Below, in pieces: positions 10,156 to 19,886 of a stretch of 64,000 bases of DNA (its first letter is position 1; each line of letters opens with the position of its first letter). The stretch comes from an uncultured Pelagibacteraceae bacterium. Lineage in GTDB: Bacteria; Pseudomonadota; Alphaproteobacteria; Pelagibacterales; Pelagibacteraceae. Location of the stretch: the NCBI GenBank assembly GCA_902617715.1, contig CACMXS010000002.1:1-64000 (forward strand). The letters are read 5' to 3'. Under the pieces are notes generated by a model. The model was given only the letters and a program-made list of their open reading frames with translations. It ran no database searches and was not told the DNA's origin. Made by a program: the position numbers and the translations under genes.

Positions 10156-10759
10156 TAAAAAAAAATTCATATACTTAATTTCTCCACTTAATATAGATAA
10201 TACTTTTTATAACCATCTTGAAAATGTTTTAAGTCAGAAAAAAGTGAGTTTTTTTCAATTAAGACTTAAAAAGAAAAATTTTAAAAAAAAATTAATAATA
10301 GGAAAAAAAATTAAAAAAATTTGCAAAAAATTTGGTGTTAAATTTTTAATTAATGACGATATATATCTCGCCAAAAAATTAGATGTTGATGGTTGTCATT
10401 TAGGTCAAAAAGATATGAACATTATAAAAGCTAGAAAAATAATTGGAAATAAGATAATTGGCATTACCTGCCACAACTCAATTAGACTAGCAAAAGTTGC
10501 TATAGAAAATAAAGCTGACTATTTAGCTTTTGGTGCCTTTTATTTATCAAAAACAAAAAAAATAAAATATAAAGCATCTTTTGATATTTTAAAAAAAGCT
10601 AGAAAGATCACAAAAAAACCAATAGTTGCTATTGGTGGTATAAATTCTAAAAATTATAAAAAACTTTTGTTGAATAAAGCCAACTTATTAGCTATCTCAG
10701 GCTACATTTGGATAAATAAAAAACTAAAACCTTTAGAAGCTATTAAAAAGTTTATATGA
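10145..10759 (+). CDS. thiE: Thiamine phosphate synthase-like
   Basis: FFQLRLK, FLINDDIYLAKKLDVDGCHLGQKD, IIGITCHN, YLAFGAFY, KPIVAIGGI. Confidence 0.85.
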   Translation: MRFNKKKFIYLISPLNIDNTFYNHLENVLSQKKVSFFQLRLKKKNFKKKLIIGKKIKKICKKFGVKFLINDDIYLAKKLDVDGCHLGQKDMNIIKARKIIGNKIIGITCHNSIRLAKVAIENKADYLAFGAFYLSKTKKIKYKASFDILKKARKITKKPIVAIGGINSKNYKKLLLNKANLLAISGYIWINKKLKPLEAIKKFI

Positions 10760-11316
10760 AAATTAATGCTAGCGAAATAAGAGTTGGAATGTTGCTTGAG
10801 TATAAAAATGATTTATGGCAAGTGCTAAAAACTCAACATGTAAAACCTGGAAAAGGTGGTGCTTTTGCACAAGTAGAAATGAAAAGTGTAAATAAAAATA
10901 CAAAATTAAATGAAAGATTTAGATCAAGTGAGTCTGTAGAAAAAGCCTCTTTAGATGAAATAGATTTCAATTATTCTTATGAGGATGAAAATAACTATTA
11001 TTTTATGAATCCAAAATCATTCGAACAAGTTGAAATAAAAAAGAGCATAGTTGGAGAAAAAGGTAAATTATTAACAGAAAACTTAGAAGTTAATTTATGT
11101 TTTTACAATGATAATCCAATCTCAATAAATTTACCTAATCAAGTAAAGTGTAAAATAGAGTCAACAGATGTTGCTCTAAAAGGTCAAACAGTTTCGTCAT
11201 CATATAAACCTGCAGTCTTAAGCAATGGGCTAAATATACAAGTTCCTCCATTTATTGAGTCTGGTGATGAAATAATTTTGGACACAAGAAATTTAGAATA
11301 CATAAAAAAAATTTAA
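10756..11316 (+). CDS. efp: Translation elongation factor P
   Basis: MKINASEIRVGMLLEYKNDLWQVLKTQHVKPGKGGAF. Confidence 0.97.
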   Translation: MKINASEIRVGMLLEYKNDLWQVLKTQHVKPGKGGAFAQVEMKSVNKNTKLNERFRSSESVEKASLDEIDFNYSYEDENNYYFMNPKSFEQVEIKKSIVGEKGKLLTENLEVNLCFYNDNPISINLPNQVKCKIESTDVALKGQTVSSSYKPAVLSNGLNIQVPPFIESGDEIILDTRNLEYIKKI

Positions 11317-11319
11317 TAT

Positions 11320-12060
11320 ATGAATTCTATTTCAGCAAATCTTAATCTAATGATTAAAGCATGTGAAAAGGCATCAAAAATACTTATCAGAGATTTTGGT
11401 GAACTGGAGAAACTACAAGTTTCTAAAAAAGGACCCTCAGATTTTGTTACTAATTCAGATTTAAAAACAGAAAAAATAATTATTGAAGAGCTTTCAAAAG
11501 CTAGACCAGATTATTCAATAATTAGTGAAGAGATGGGTATCAAGAGTAATAAAGATAAAAAAAATACTTGGGTGATTGATCCAATAGACGGTACTGTAAA
11601 TTTTTTGCACGGTATACCACATTTTGCAACTTCAATTGCACTTAAAAAAGAAAATGAAATCATATCTGGTCTCATTTTTGATCCAATCAAAAATGAGATG
11701 TTTTATGCAGAAAAAAATAATGGTGCTTACTTAAATAATAAAAGAATAAGAGTTTCAAGAAAAATAAAAATTGATGAATGTTTATTTGCTACCAGTGGAA
11801 AAAATGAAAAACAAATTGATTTTTCTTATAGAAAATCTGGCTCAGCAGCTTTGGATATGGCTTATGTTGCATGTGGAAGATATGATGGATACTTTCAAAA
11901 AAATTTACATCTCTGGGATATTGCGGCTGGAATAATAATTATTAAAGAAGCAGGAGGTATTATTAATGATATAAACCTAAATAATCACAAAGATGTTGAA
12001 ATTATTGCATCTACTCCTGATATTAATAGTAAATTAATTAAAAAAATAACTAACTTTTAA
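11320..12060 (+). CDS. suhB: Inositol monophosphatase family protein
   Basis: [51 protein letters not shown]. Confidence 0.93.
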   Translation: MNSISANLNLMIKACEKASKILIRDFGELEKLQVSKKGPSDFVTNSDLKTEKIIIEELSKARPDYSIISEEMGIKSNKDKKNTWVIDPIDGTVNFLHGIPHFATSIALKKENEIISGLIFDPIKNEMFYAEKNNGAYLNNKRIRVSRKIKIDECLFATSGKNEKQIDFSYRKSGSAALDMAYVACGRYDGYFQKNLHLWDIAAGIIIIKEAGGIINDINLNNHKDVEIIASTPDINSKLIKKITNF

Positions 12061-12095
12061 TTGTTTTAAAAAATTCTTTTGCTATAAGTCTCCGA

Positions 12096-12326
12096 ATGAA
12101 AAAAAAAATACACCCTAACTATCATTTAATTAAAGTTGAAATGACTGATGGTTCCCAGTTTGAAACTAGATCTACATGGGGATCTGAGGGTGAGATTTTG
12201 AAGTTAGAGATTGATCCAAAGTCTCATTCTGCTTGGACTGGTGGAAAACAAAAACTTATGGATAAAGGAAGAATAAGTAAATTTAATAAAAAATTTCAAA
12301 ATTTTAAATCAAACAAAAAAAATTAG
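12096..12326 (+). CDS. rpmE: 50S ribosomal protein L31
   Basis: [29 protein letters not shown]...HSAWTG. Confidence 0.95.
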   Translation: MKKKIHPNYHLIKVEMTDGSQFETRSTWGSEGEILKLEIDPKSHSAWTGGKQKLMDKGRISKFNKKFQNFKSNKKN

Positions 12327-12902
12327 ATGTCTAATGCACCCTTAATGCCAATGGCAACTGCTGTATGGCTTGTTGAAAATACAACATTAACATTTAAACA
12401 AATTGCAGATTTCTGTAATCTTCATGAAGTTGAAATCCAAGGAATTGCAGATGGTGAGGTTGCCAAAGGGATTAAAGCATATAATCCAATTATAACTGGA
12501 CAACTTTCAAGAGAAGAAATTGATCTATCCTCTCAAGATAAGAATAGACCATTAAAAATCAAAAATTCTGATGTAGAAATATCTAATTCTGAAAAAAAAA
12601 TAAAAAAATATATACCGTTATCAAAAAGACAAGATAAGCCAGACTCTGCTTTGTGGTTGATCAAGCAGCATAATATTTTAAAAGATTCTCAAATAGCAAG
12701 ATTAGTTGGTATTACAAAAAACTCTGTAACAGCCATTAGGAATAAAAGCTATTGGAACTATAATAGTCTAAATCCAAAAGACCCGGTAGCTCTGAATTTA
12801 TTCTCACAAAAAGATCTTGTAGAAGCTATAGCAAAAGCTGAAAGAAGAATAAAAAGAGAAAAAAGAGATAAAGAGAGAGAAAAAAATAAAATTACTAAAT
12901 GA
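12327..12902 (+). CDS. DUF1013 family protein (TrcR-like in alphaproteobacteria)
   Basis: APLMPMATAVWLVENTTLTFKQIADFCNLHEVEIQGIADGEVA, typical alphaproteobacterial DUF1013. Confidence 0.88.
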   Translation: MSNAPLMPMATAVWLVENTTLTFKQIADFCNLHEVEIQGIADGEVAKGIKAYNPIITGQLSREEIDLSSQDKNRPLKIKNSDVEISNSEKKIKKYIPLSKRQDKPDSALWLIKQHNILKDSQIARLVGITKNSVTAIRNKSYWNYNSLNPKDPVALNLFSQKDLVEAIAKAERRIKREKRDKEREKNKITK

Positions 12903-12934
12903 AATATGAATAATATTAATAGACATAAAATTAT

Positions 12935-12960
12935 AAAAGTGTTAACAACTCACTTTTTTT
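12935..12960 (+). terminator. Hairpin with T-run: terminator or rpsU leader element
   Basis: AAAAGTG-TTAACAACT-CACTTTT followed by T tract, between DUF1013 gene and rpsU. Confidence 0.4.
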
Positions 12961-13165
12961 GGAGGTAGTTATTAAAATAGAAGTCAAAGATAATAATGTT
13001 GAACAAGCTCTCAGAGTTTTAAAAAGAAAACTTCAAAGAGATGGATTTTTTAAAGTGATCAAACTTAAAAATACATACGAAAAGCCCTCAGAAAAAAAGA
13101 AAAGAATTCTACAGGAAAATATTAAAAGAGTTAAAAAACTAAATAAGTTAAAAAACAGAATTTAA
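12959..13165 (+). CDS. rpsU: 30S ribosomal protein S21 (start codon uncertain)
   Basis: IEVKDNNVEQALRVLKRKLQRDGFFKVIKLKNTYEKPSEKKKR. Confidence 0.92.
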   Translation: MEVVIKIEVKDNNVEQALRVLKRKLQRDGFFKVIKLKNTYEKPSEKKKRILQENIKRVKKLNKLKNRI

Positions 13166-13170
13166 AATAA

Positions 13171-13247
<77 letters not shown>

Positions 13248-13313
13248 ATTTAATTAAGTTTTAATATTTAAAATTTTCTAATAAAATAAAGTGAAATAGA
13301 GATTAAAAATTAA

Positions 13314-14039
13314 ATGAATAGATGGGACTTTTATAAAAAAAACCTCCTTAAATATATTGATAAAAATGCGAATATTTTATTAATAAGTGGATCAAATGAA
13401 GAGATAAAAATTCTAAGAGATTTGGGTTATACTAAATTAAGTAATACATTTTTCAATAGTAAAGACAATAAAGTTTTTGAAAATAATGGTTTAGTATTAA
13501 ATAAAAATCTATTCAATGAAGATGCACGAAATTTGAAATTTAATTCAAATAGCTTTGACTATGTTATCACTAATGCAACTTTACATCATATTGATTTACC
13601 ACACAAAGCCATAACAGAGCTATATAGAGTAGCTAATAAAGGAGTTCTAATAATTGAGTCTAATGACTCAGTAATAATGACTTTTGCATGTAAGCTAAAT
13701 TTAGCTGAAGAATTTGAATTATCTTCAGTGAAAAATAATTCTGGAGGACTTTTGGATAAAGGTATACCTAATTACGTCTATAGATGGTCAGAAAGAGAGG
13801 TCTTTAAACTATTAAATTCTTTTAATCCAGAAAAGGTTCATAATATAAAGTTCAATTATGAAAATGATCTAACAAATATAAAATCAAAAAAAAAGATTTT
13901 TTATATTCCACTTAAAATAATCATTTTTTTTGCAAAAATTTTTTTCCTTATTTTCAAAAAACAACAAAATTGCTTATCAATTTTTATAGATAAATCTGGA
14001 TCTATTGATCGATGGGATAAAAAATTTTTTAAAGCTTAA
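13314..14039 (+). CDS. Class I SAM-dependent methyltransferase
   Basis: ARNLKFNSNSFDYVITNATLHHIDLPHKAITELYRVANKGVLIIE. Confidence 0.82.
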   Translation: MNRWDFYKKNLLKYIDKNANILLISGSNEEIKILRDLGYTKLSNTFFNSKDNKVFENNGLVLNKNLFNEDARNLKFNSNSFDYVITNATLHHIDLPHKAITELYRVANKGVLIIESNDSVIMTFACKLNLAEEFELSSVKNNSGGLLDKGIPNYVYRWSEREVFKLLNSFNPEKVHNIKFNYENDLTNIKSKKKIFYIPLKIIIFFAKIFFLIFKKQQNCLSIFIDKSGSIDRWDKKFFKA

Positions 14040-14721
14040 ATTTAGATTTTTTTGTATCTTTTAAAAAACCATTGACAGTATCAACTGTAAGTTTTTCAAA
14101 TGATTTTCCAAAATTTTCAATTTTTTCAATTATCTTAGGTGGAACAGTAATTATGTGACATTTTAATTGCTTTGCTTGAATGAAATTGTAAGGCTCTCTC
14201 GTACTAGCCCAAAGAATTTCCACATTCTTGTACTTTTTTACAATTTGAATACTTTTTTTAAATTCTGGTATAGGGTCTTTGCCCGCATCTGCCATCCTTC
14301 CAGCAAAGATAGAAATGATTACTTTTGTTTTTTTATCTATTTTTTTTAAAATTTGCTTAGTTTGTTTTGCTGTATAAACTGCTGTAATATTCAGTTTTAT
14401 TTTTTCCTTATTAAGCTTTCTAATTACAGGCCCCATAAATTTTCCTTTTGAATTAGTTACAGGAACTTTTACAAATACATTTTTGCCCCACTTGCTTATA
14501 ATTCGACCTTGTAAAATCATATTTTTAATATCATCAGCAAAAACTTCGCACGAAACTGGTTTATTTGTAATCTTTAAAATTTCTTTTGAATATTTAGTGT
14601 AATTTTTAGCTCCCGCTTTTCTCATCAAGCTTGGGTTTGTAGTAAAACCTTTGACAATCTTTTTTTTATTAAATCTTTTGATTAGATTAATATCAGCAAT
14701 ATCACAAAAAATTTTAGTCAA
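14029..14721 (-). CDS. Transaldolase / fructose-6-phosphate aldolase (TalC-like)
   Basis: IKGFTTNPSLMRKAGAKNY-like (VKGFTTNPSLMRKAG), VFVKVPVTNSKG, NITAVYTAKQ, ISIFAGRMADAGKDP. Confidence 0.9.
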   Translation of the reverse strand: MTKIFCDIADINLIKRFNKKKIVKGFTTNPSLMRKAGAKNYTKYSKEILKITNKPVSCEVFADDIKNMILQGRIISKWGKNVFVKVPVTNSKGKFMGPVIRKLNKEKIKLNITAVYTAKQTKQILKKIDKKTKVIISIFAGRMADAGKDPIPEFKKSIQIVKKYKNVEILWASTREPYNFIQAKQLKCHIITVPPKIIEKIENFGKSFEKLTVDTVNGFLKDTKKSKFKL

Positions 14722-14723
14722 AT

Positions 14724-16118
14724 TTATAAGCTTTTTACAATTTCCTCTGTCATTTTTTTTGCGTCAGCAAACAACATTAAGGTATTATCTCTATAAAATA
14801 AATCATTATCAATTCCTGCGTATCCAGGTGATAAACTTCTTTTTACAAAAAGAACTGACTTACTTTTTTCCACATCTAGTATAGGCATGCCATATATAGG
14901 ACTTTGGGGATCGGATTTTGCAACTGGATTAGTTACATCATTCGCTCCAATTACATAAGCTACATCACAATTTGCAAAATCATTATTTATCTCTTCAAGT
15001 TCAAAAACCTCATCATATGGTACATTAGCCTCGGCCAACAATACATTCATATGACCAGGCATTCTTCCTGCAACTGGATGAATGGCATATGAGACTTTAA
15101 CTCCATTTTTTTTTAAAGAATCTACCATTTCTCTTAACGCATGTTGTGCTTGGGCAACTGCCATTCCATACCCAGGAACTATAATAACTGATGAAGCATT
15201 TTTCATTAAAAAAGCAGCATCCTCTGCGTTTCCACTCTTAACTGGTTTTTGTTCTTTAGTTTGTAAAGTTGATGATTGGTCAGTTGCTCCCCAACCACCT
15301 AAAATCACATTAAAGAATGACCTGTTCATACCTTTACACATTATGTATGAAAGTATTGCACCAGATGAACCAACTAAAGCACCTGTGATAATCAATGCTG
15401 TATTTTCAAGAGTAAAACCTATTCCAGCTGCCGCCCAACCTGAATATGAATTAAGCATAGATATAACTACTGGCATATCGGCTCCACCAATAGGGATTAT
15501 TAATAACACACCAACTAAAAATGAAATTAATACTATTGACCAAAAAATATTTGAAGATTGTGTTTTACATAAATAATAAATTAAAAAAATAATTCCTAAA
15601 CCTAAAAAAAGATTAATAATATGTTGGCCTTTAAAAGTAATTGGAGACCCAGACATTATTCCTCTTAATTTCAAAAAAGCAATTATTGATCCAGAAAAAG
15701 TAATTGCACCAATGGCTGCTCCTAATGACATTTCTATCAAACTTGCTAATTTAATATTTCCTACATTACCTAAATTAAAAGCCCCTGGTTTTAAAAATGC
15801 TGCAATTGCAACAAAAACTGCTGCTAATCCTACAAGACTATGAAAACCAGCAACTAATTCTGGCATAGCAGTCATAGGTATTCGAAATGCAATGAATGCT
15901 CCTATTGATCCACCAATCAATAAAAAAGCTAATACATAAATAAAACCATTTCCAAAATTATTTATTGATAAAAAGGTAACAATTATAGCTATTGCCATAC
16001 CTGCAATTCCAAAATAATTACCTTGTCTAGAAGACTCTGGTGATGAGAGCCCTCTTAAAGCTAAAATAAATAATATTCCTGATAATAAATAAAATACAGC
16101 TGATAAATTTGGAGTCAT
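14724..16118 (-). CDS. pntB: NAD(P) transhydrogenase subunit beta
   Basis: VIIVPGYGMAVAQAQHALREM, HPVAGRMPGHMNVLLAEANVPYDEV. Confidence 0.96.
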   Translation of the reverse strand: MTPNLSAVFYLLSGILFILALRGLSSPESSRQGNYFGIAGMAIAIIVTFLSINNFGNGFIYVLAFLLIGGSIGAFIAFRIPMTAMPELVAGFHSLVGLAAVFVAIAAFLKPGAFNLGNVGNIKLASLIEMSLGAAIGAITFSGSIIAFLKLRGIMSGSPITFKGQHIINLFLGLGIIFLIYYLCKTQSSNIFWSIVLISFLVGVLLIIPIGGADMPVVISMLNSYSGWAAAGIGFTLENTALIITGALVGSSGAILSYIMCKGMNRSFFNVILGGWGATDQSSTLQTKEQKPVKSGNAEDAAFLMKNASSVIIVPGYGMAVAQAQHALREMVDSLKKNGVKVSYAIHPVAGRMPGHMNVLLAEANVPYDEVFELEEINNDFANCDVAYVIGANDVTNPVAKSDPQSPIYGMPILDVEKSKSVLFVKRSLSPGYAGIDNDLFYRDNTLMLFADAKKMTEEIVKSL

Positions 16119-16423
16119 TTTTTATTTTTTTTTTTCTTATACATTTGCAACATTCTTTGGGTAACTAAAAAACCACCAAAAATATTTATTGCAGCTAAAA
16201 TAATTGCTAAAAAACCAAAAATATTTGAAGTTTCAAAAATTTTATCTGAAGTTCCAGCTAAAGCTGCAATGATTGCTCCCACAATGATTACTGATGATAT
16301 TGCATTGGTTACAGACATTAAAGGTGTATGAAGAGATGGTGTAACGCTCCAAACAACATAATAACCAACAAATATTGATAAAATAAAAATACTAAGTCTG
16401 AATATAAAAGGATCTATTTCCAT
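16115..16423 (-). CDS. NAD(P) transhydrogenase subunit alpha part 2
   Basis: VGYYVVWSVTPSLHTPLMSVTNAISSVIIVGA. Confidence 0.94.
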   Translation of the reverse strand: MEIDPFIFRLSIFILSIFVGYYVVWSVTPSLHTPLMSVTNAISSVIIVGAIIAALAGTSDKIFETSNIFGFLAIILAAINIFGGFLVTQRMLQMYKKKKNKK

Positions 16424-16427
16424 AAAA

Positions 16428-17516
16428 TTATTTTAATAAAGTTTTTTCTATTATTTCATCCTCTAAATTAATATTAATTTTTTTATTTTTTTGATCATAT
16501 AAATTTGAAACAAAATTAAATACATTTTTTGCATAAAGATTTGATGCTGAGGTTGGTAATTTATTAAGAATATTTGTCTCACCTATAATTTTAACGCCAT
16601 TTTTTACAACAACTTTATCTAATTGTGTCAAAGCAGTGTTACCACCTTGAATAGCAGCTAAATCATATATAACAGAACCAGAGCTCATATTGTTTATCAT
16701 TCTCTCATTTAAAACTAATGGCGCTTTTTTTCCAGGTATTAAAGCAGTACAAATTACTATGTCAATTTTTTTTAAAGTTTCTGCCAAAAGATCTTCTTGT
16801 TTTTTCTTAAAATCATCTGAAGTTTCTTTAGCATAACCACCTTCTGTCTCTAAATTTTCAGAGCCCTCAACAGTTAAAAATTTTCCTCCCAAACTTTCAA
16901 CTTGTTCTTTAGATGCAGCTCTTACATCTGTCGCATAAACAATAGCGCCCATTCGTTTTGCTGTTGCGATCGCTTGCAATCCAGCAACACCTGCACCAAC
17001 AATTAAAACTTTTGCTGCAGAAACTGTACCTGCTGCAGTCATCATCATTGGTATCGCTTTTTCAAATACTGAAAATGAATCAACAACAGCTTTGTAGCCT
17101 GCTAAATTTGCTTGTGAAGAAAGTATATCCATTGATTGTGCTCTTGTAATTCTTGGAAGTAATTCTAATGAAAAATTTTTTATTTTTTTTTTAACTAAAT
17201 CATTTAATTTATCTTGATTTGTGTATGGATCTAAGACCCCTATCAAAATCTGATCACTTTTTAAAAAAGAAAGTTTTTCATCAGAGGGTAAACCCACTTG
17301 CACAATTATATCAGCACTGTCTATAATCTTTTTTTCATTATCGCTAACCTCTACACCTAAATCAATATATTCCTTATCATTAAATCCTAGATGTTCTCCA
17401 TAATTTTTTGAAATAGAAATTTTGAAACCATGAGAATTATATTTTTTTGCCATTTCAGGCGTTATGGCTATTCTTTTCTCAATTTCTTTATTCTCTGAAA
17501 TAGAAACTATTCTCAT
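16428..17516 (-). CDS. pntA: NAD(P) transhydrogenase subunit alpha part 1
   Basis: ERRVAITPE-like ENKEIEKRIAITPEMAKKY, VLIVGAGVAGLQAIATAKRMGAIVYATDVR. Confidence 0.95.
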   Translation of the reverse strand: MRIVSISENKEIEKRIAITPEMAKKYNSHGFKISISKNYGEHLGFNDKEYIDLGVEVSDNEKKIIDSADIIVQVGLPSDEKLSFLKSDQILIGVLDPYTNQDKLNDLVKKKIKNFSLELLPRITRAQSMDILSSQANLAGYKAVVDSFSVFEKAIPMMMTAAGTVSAAKVLIVGAGVAGLQAIATAKRMGAIVYATDVRAASKEQVESLGGKFLTVEGSENLETEGGYAKETSDDFKKKQEDLLAETLKKIDIVICTALIPGKKAPLVLNERMINNMSSGSVIYDLAAIQGGNTALTQLDKVVVKNGVKIIGETNILNKLPTSASNLYAKNVFNFVSNLYDQKNKKININLEDEIIEKTLLK

Positions 17517-17529
17517 ATTAGATTATTTA

Positions 17530-17640
17530 TTATAATAAAAATATCGCCATTAGTATTAAAATTAATATCACTGCGATAGTACCCCACATTACAAATCTAG
17601 TAAAATTGTTCCATGTATTTTTATGGTTATCATCATCCAT
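17530..17640 (-). CDS. aa3-type cytochrome c oxidase subunit IV-like small protein (36 aa)
   Basis: Own translation: MDDDNHKNTWNNFTRFVMWGTIAVILILILMAIFLL; NTWxxFTxFxxWGT followed by one TM; below ORF-track length cutoff. Confidence 0.75.
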   Translation of the reverse strand: MDDDNHKNTWNNFTRFVMWGTIAVILILILMAIFLL

Positions 17641-17645
17641 AAAAA

Positions 17646-17771
17646 TTACTTTTGTCTAGCTTTAAACTTAGGGTTAGTTTTATTAATGATATAAACTCTA
17701 CCTCTTCTTCTAACAAGTTTAGAATTTAGATCTCTTTTTTTAATTGATTTTAATGAACTTTTAATTTTCAT
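17646..17771 (-). CDS. rpmJ: 50S ribosomal protein L36
   Basis: Own translation: [41 protein letters not shown]; below ORF-track cutoff. Confidence 0.95.
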   Translation of the reverse strand: MKIKSSLKSIKKRDLNSKLVRRRGRVYIINKTNPKFKARQK

Positions 17772-18654
17772 AATTTTTTCTCTTAATAAACGAAGAAATG
17801 TAATCTTTCAAATTTATTTTTCCAAATTTTCGAATTATCTTATTATTTTGAGAATATAATGTAAGAGAAGAGGCATATCTCTCCCCTGGTCTAGATTTAA
17901 GATATTTTATTTTACTTTTAAACATTTTTGCTACCTTTAATATAGAGTGAGATTTTCTACTTGAAATACTGTAATGAGTGCAATTGTTTTTTTTCCAAGC
18001 TAAATAACAAACATTAACTGTATCACTTATATGAGTAAATCTCCTTGTCTGAGTTCCAGGTCTTACAACAGTGAGTGGTTTTTTATTTAAATACAAATCC
18101 TCAAATATACCAATTACAGTAGCCATTTTTCCTTTTTTTATTTGTCTTGGTCCATAAACGTTATAAAAATATATAACTTCATATTTAAATTTGAACCATT
18201 TTTTTAAATTTTCTAATAACTCTAAATTTTTTGATTTTGTGAAAGAATAAGGTGATAAATTTTTGTCTTTTCCCAAATTCCCAAGTGTGGCAGAAGTAGC
18301 AGAATACACTAGTTTCAATTTGTTATCTAAACAAAATTTAAATACAGCTTTTGTGCCAATACTATTAGAGTCATAACACTCATCAAATTTTTCAAAACTC
18401 TGATATATTCTTGCGAATTCCCCAAAATGAAAAACAGAGTGTATATTTTTTTTATAACTCGATAAAAGTTTCTTAATATTTGCTGTTTCGCCTTTGATAT
18501 ATTTTACTCTTTTATTTTTAATATGATTTTTTATTCTACCTGTCGAATAATTATCAAGACTGATAATTTTGTTTTTTGTTTTTTTTAATAATAACTCAAT
18601 TAAATTTGAACCTACAAATCCAGCACCACCAGTTACAATAATGAAGTTTTTCAT
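17761..18654 (-). CDS. NAD-dependent nucleotide-sugar epimerase/dehydratase (SDR)
   Basis: [45 protein letters not shown]; start reset from track 18765 because the extra N-terminus is the 5S rRNA. Confidence 0.88.
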   Translation of the reverse strand: MKNFIIVTGGAGFVGSNLIELLLKKTKNKIISLDNYSTGRIKNHIKNKRVKYIKGETANIKKLLSSYKKNIHSVFHFGEFARIYQSFEKFDECYDSNSIGTKAVFKFCLDNKLKLVYSATSATLGNLGKDKNLSPYSFTKSKNLELLENLKKWFKFKYEVIYFYNVYGPRQIKKGKMATVIGIFEDLYLNKKPLTVVRPGTQTRRFTHISDTVNVCYLAWKKNNCTHYSISSRKSHSILKVAKMFKSKIKYLKSRPGERYASSLTLYSQNNKIIRKFGKINLKDYISSFIKRKNYEN

Positions 18655-18660
18655 GAATAA

Positions 18661-18778
18661 AGCCTGGCAATGACCTACTCTACCATATCTTAAGACAAAG
18701 TACCATCGGCGCAGAAAGGCTTGACTTCCGAGTTCGGAATGGGATCGGGTATTACACTTTCGCAATAATCACCAGGCA
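18661..18778 (-). rRNA. rrf: 5S rRNA
   Basis: Reverse complement GCCTGGTGATTATTGCGAAAGTGTAATACCCGATCCCATTCCGAACTCGGAAGTCAAGCCTTTCTGCGCCGATGGTACTTTGTC...GGTAGAGTAGGTCATTGCCAGGC; canonical CCGAACTCGGAAG loop and closing GCCTGG/CCAGGC stem. Confidence 0.96.
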
Positions 18779-18872
18779 AAGTTTAATAACTTCTAAAAAC
18801 TAAAAAGTAAAGAAAAATTAATATATAAAGAATTAGCTTTATTATTAATTTGTTTGATATAATCATCTAAAG

Positions 18873-19886
18873 ATGGCTAAGATAGCTTTAATAACTGGTA
18901 TTTCTGGTCAAGACGGTGCTTATCTTGCAAAATTCTTATTAAAAAAAAAATACAAAATAATTGGCACAGTTAAGAAATCTTCTAAATCTTCATATTGGAG
19001 GTTGGAAAGACTTGGTATTAAAAAAAAATTAACCATTGAAAAAATGGACCTTGGAAACCTCAAGGATATTGATAAAATTTTTAAAAAATATGATTTTAAT
19101 GAAGTTTATAATTTGGCGGCTCAATCTTTTGTAAATAAATCATTTAATATCCCTATAGCAACTTCAAATATAACTGGATTAGGGACATTAAGAATTTTGG
19201 AAATAATAAAAAAAAATAATAGAAAAATAAAATTTTATCAAGCATCCTCCTCAGAAATGTTTGGAAGAGTTTTGAATAGTGAACAGAGTGAAACTACCCC
19301 TTTCAATCCTCAAAGTCCCTATGCTATTTCAAAAGTATTCTCCCACCTAATTACAAAAAATTATAGAAATTCTTACAAAATATTTGCAACCTCAGGTATT
19401 TTATTCAATCATGAGTCTCCACTAAGAGGTAAAGAATATGTAACCAGAAAGATAATAATTGGATTGGTAAAAATTTATAAAAAAAAACTAAAATCTTTTC
19501 AACTTGGCAATATCTATGCAAAAAGAGATTTGGGTTATGCAAAAGAATATGTTGTTGCAATGTGGAAAATGATGCAAAAAAAAAAGCCAAAGGACTACAT
19601 AATTTCTACGGGAAAAACTTATTCAATTAAGGATTTCATAAATTTAGCAACAGCTTATCTGAAGCTCAAAACAAAATGGGTAGGTAAAGGTTTTAATGAA
19701 AAATTGATATTAAAAAAAACAAATCGACCAATTATAACAATTAATTCAAATCTTTTCAGACCATCGGAAGTCAGTGCACTTAAAGGAAATTCATCTAAAG
19801 CAAAAAAAGATTTGAAATGGAGTCCTAAAACAAACCTAAAAAAACTCGTTAAAATTATGATTGATGAAGAACTACTTCATTCTTAA
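18873..19886 (+). CDS. GDP-mannose 4,6-dehydratase-like SDR (diverged paralog)
   Basis: ALITGISGQDGAYLAKFLLKK, YNLAAQSFV, ASSSEMFG, GILFNHESPLRG. Confidence 0.85.
   Translation: MAKIALITGISGQDGAYLAKFLLKKKYKIIGTVKKSSKSSYWRLERLGIKKKLTIEKMDLGNLKDIDKIFKKYDFNEVYNLAAQSFVNKSFNIPIATSNITGLGTLRILEIIKKNNRKIKFYQASSSEMFGRVLNSEQSETTPFNPQSPYAISKVFSHLITKNYRNSYKIFATSGILFNHESPLRGKEYVTRKIIIGLVKIYKKKLKSFQLGNIYAKRDLGYAKEYVVAMWKMMQKKKPKDYIISTGKTYSIKDFINLATAYLKLKTKWVGKGFNEKLILKKTNRPIITINSNLFRPSEVSALKGNSSKAKKDLKWSPKTNLKKLVKIMIDEELLHS

Noticed and set aside
15082-15576. Plus-strand 164-aa ORF antisense to pntB, and similar shadow ORFs (for example 692-928, 8420-8782, 9138-9449, 9714-9983, 48921-49280)
   Set aside because: They lie wholly opposite well-supported conserved genes and show no recognisable motifs.
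18655-18765. N-terminal 37 aa of the track ORF 17761-18765
   Set aside because: It is translated 5S rRNA sequence; the SDR Rossmann start [13 protein letters not shown] begins at 18654.
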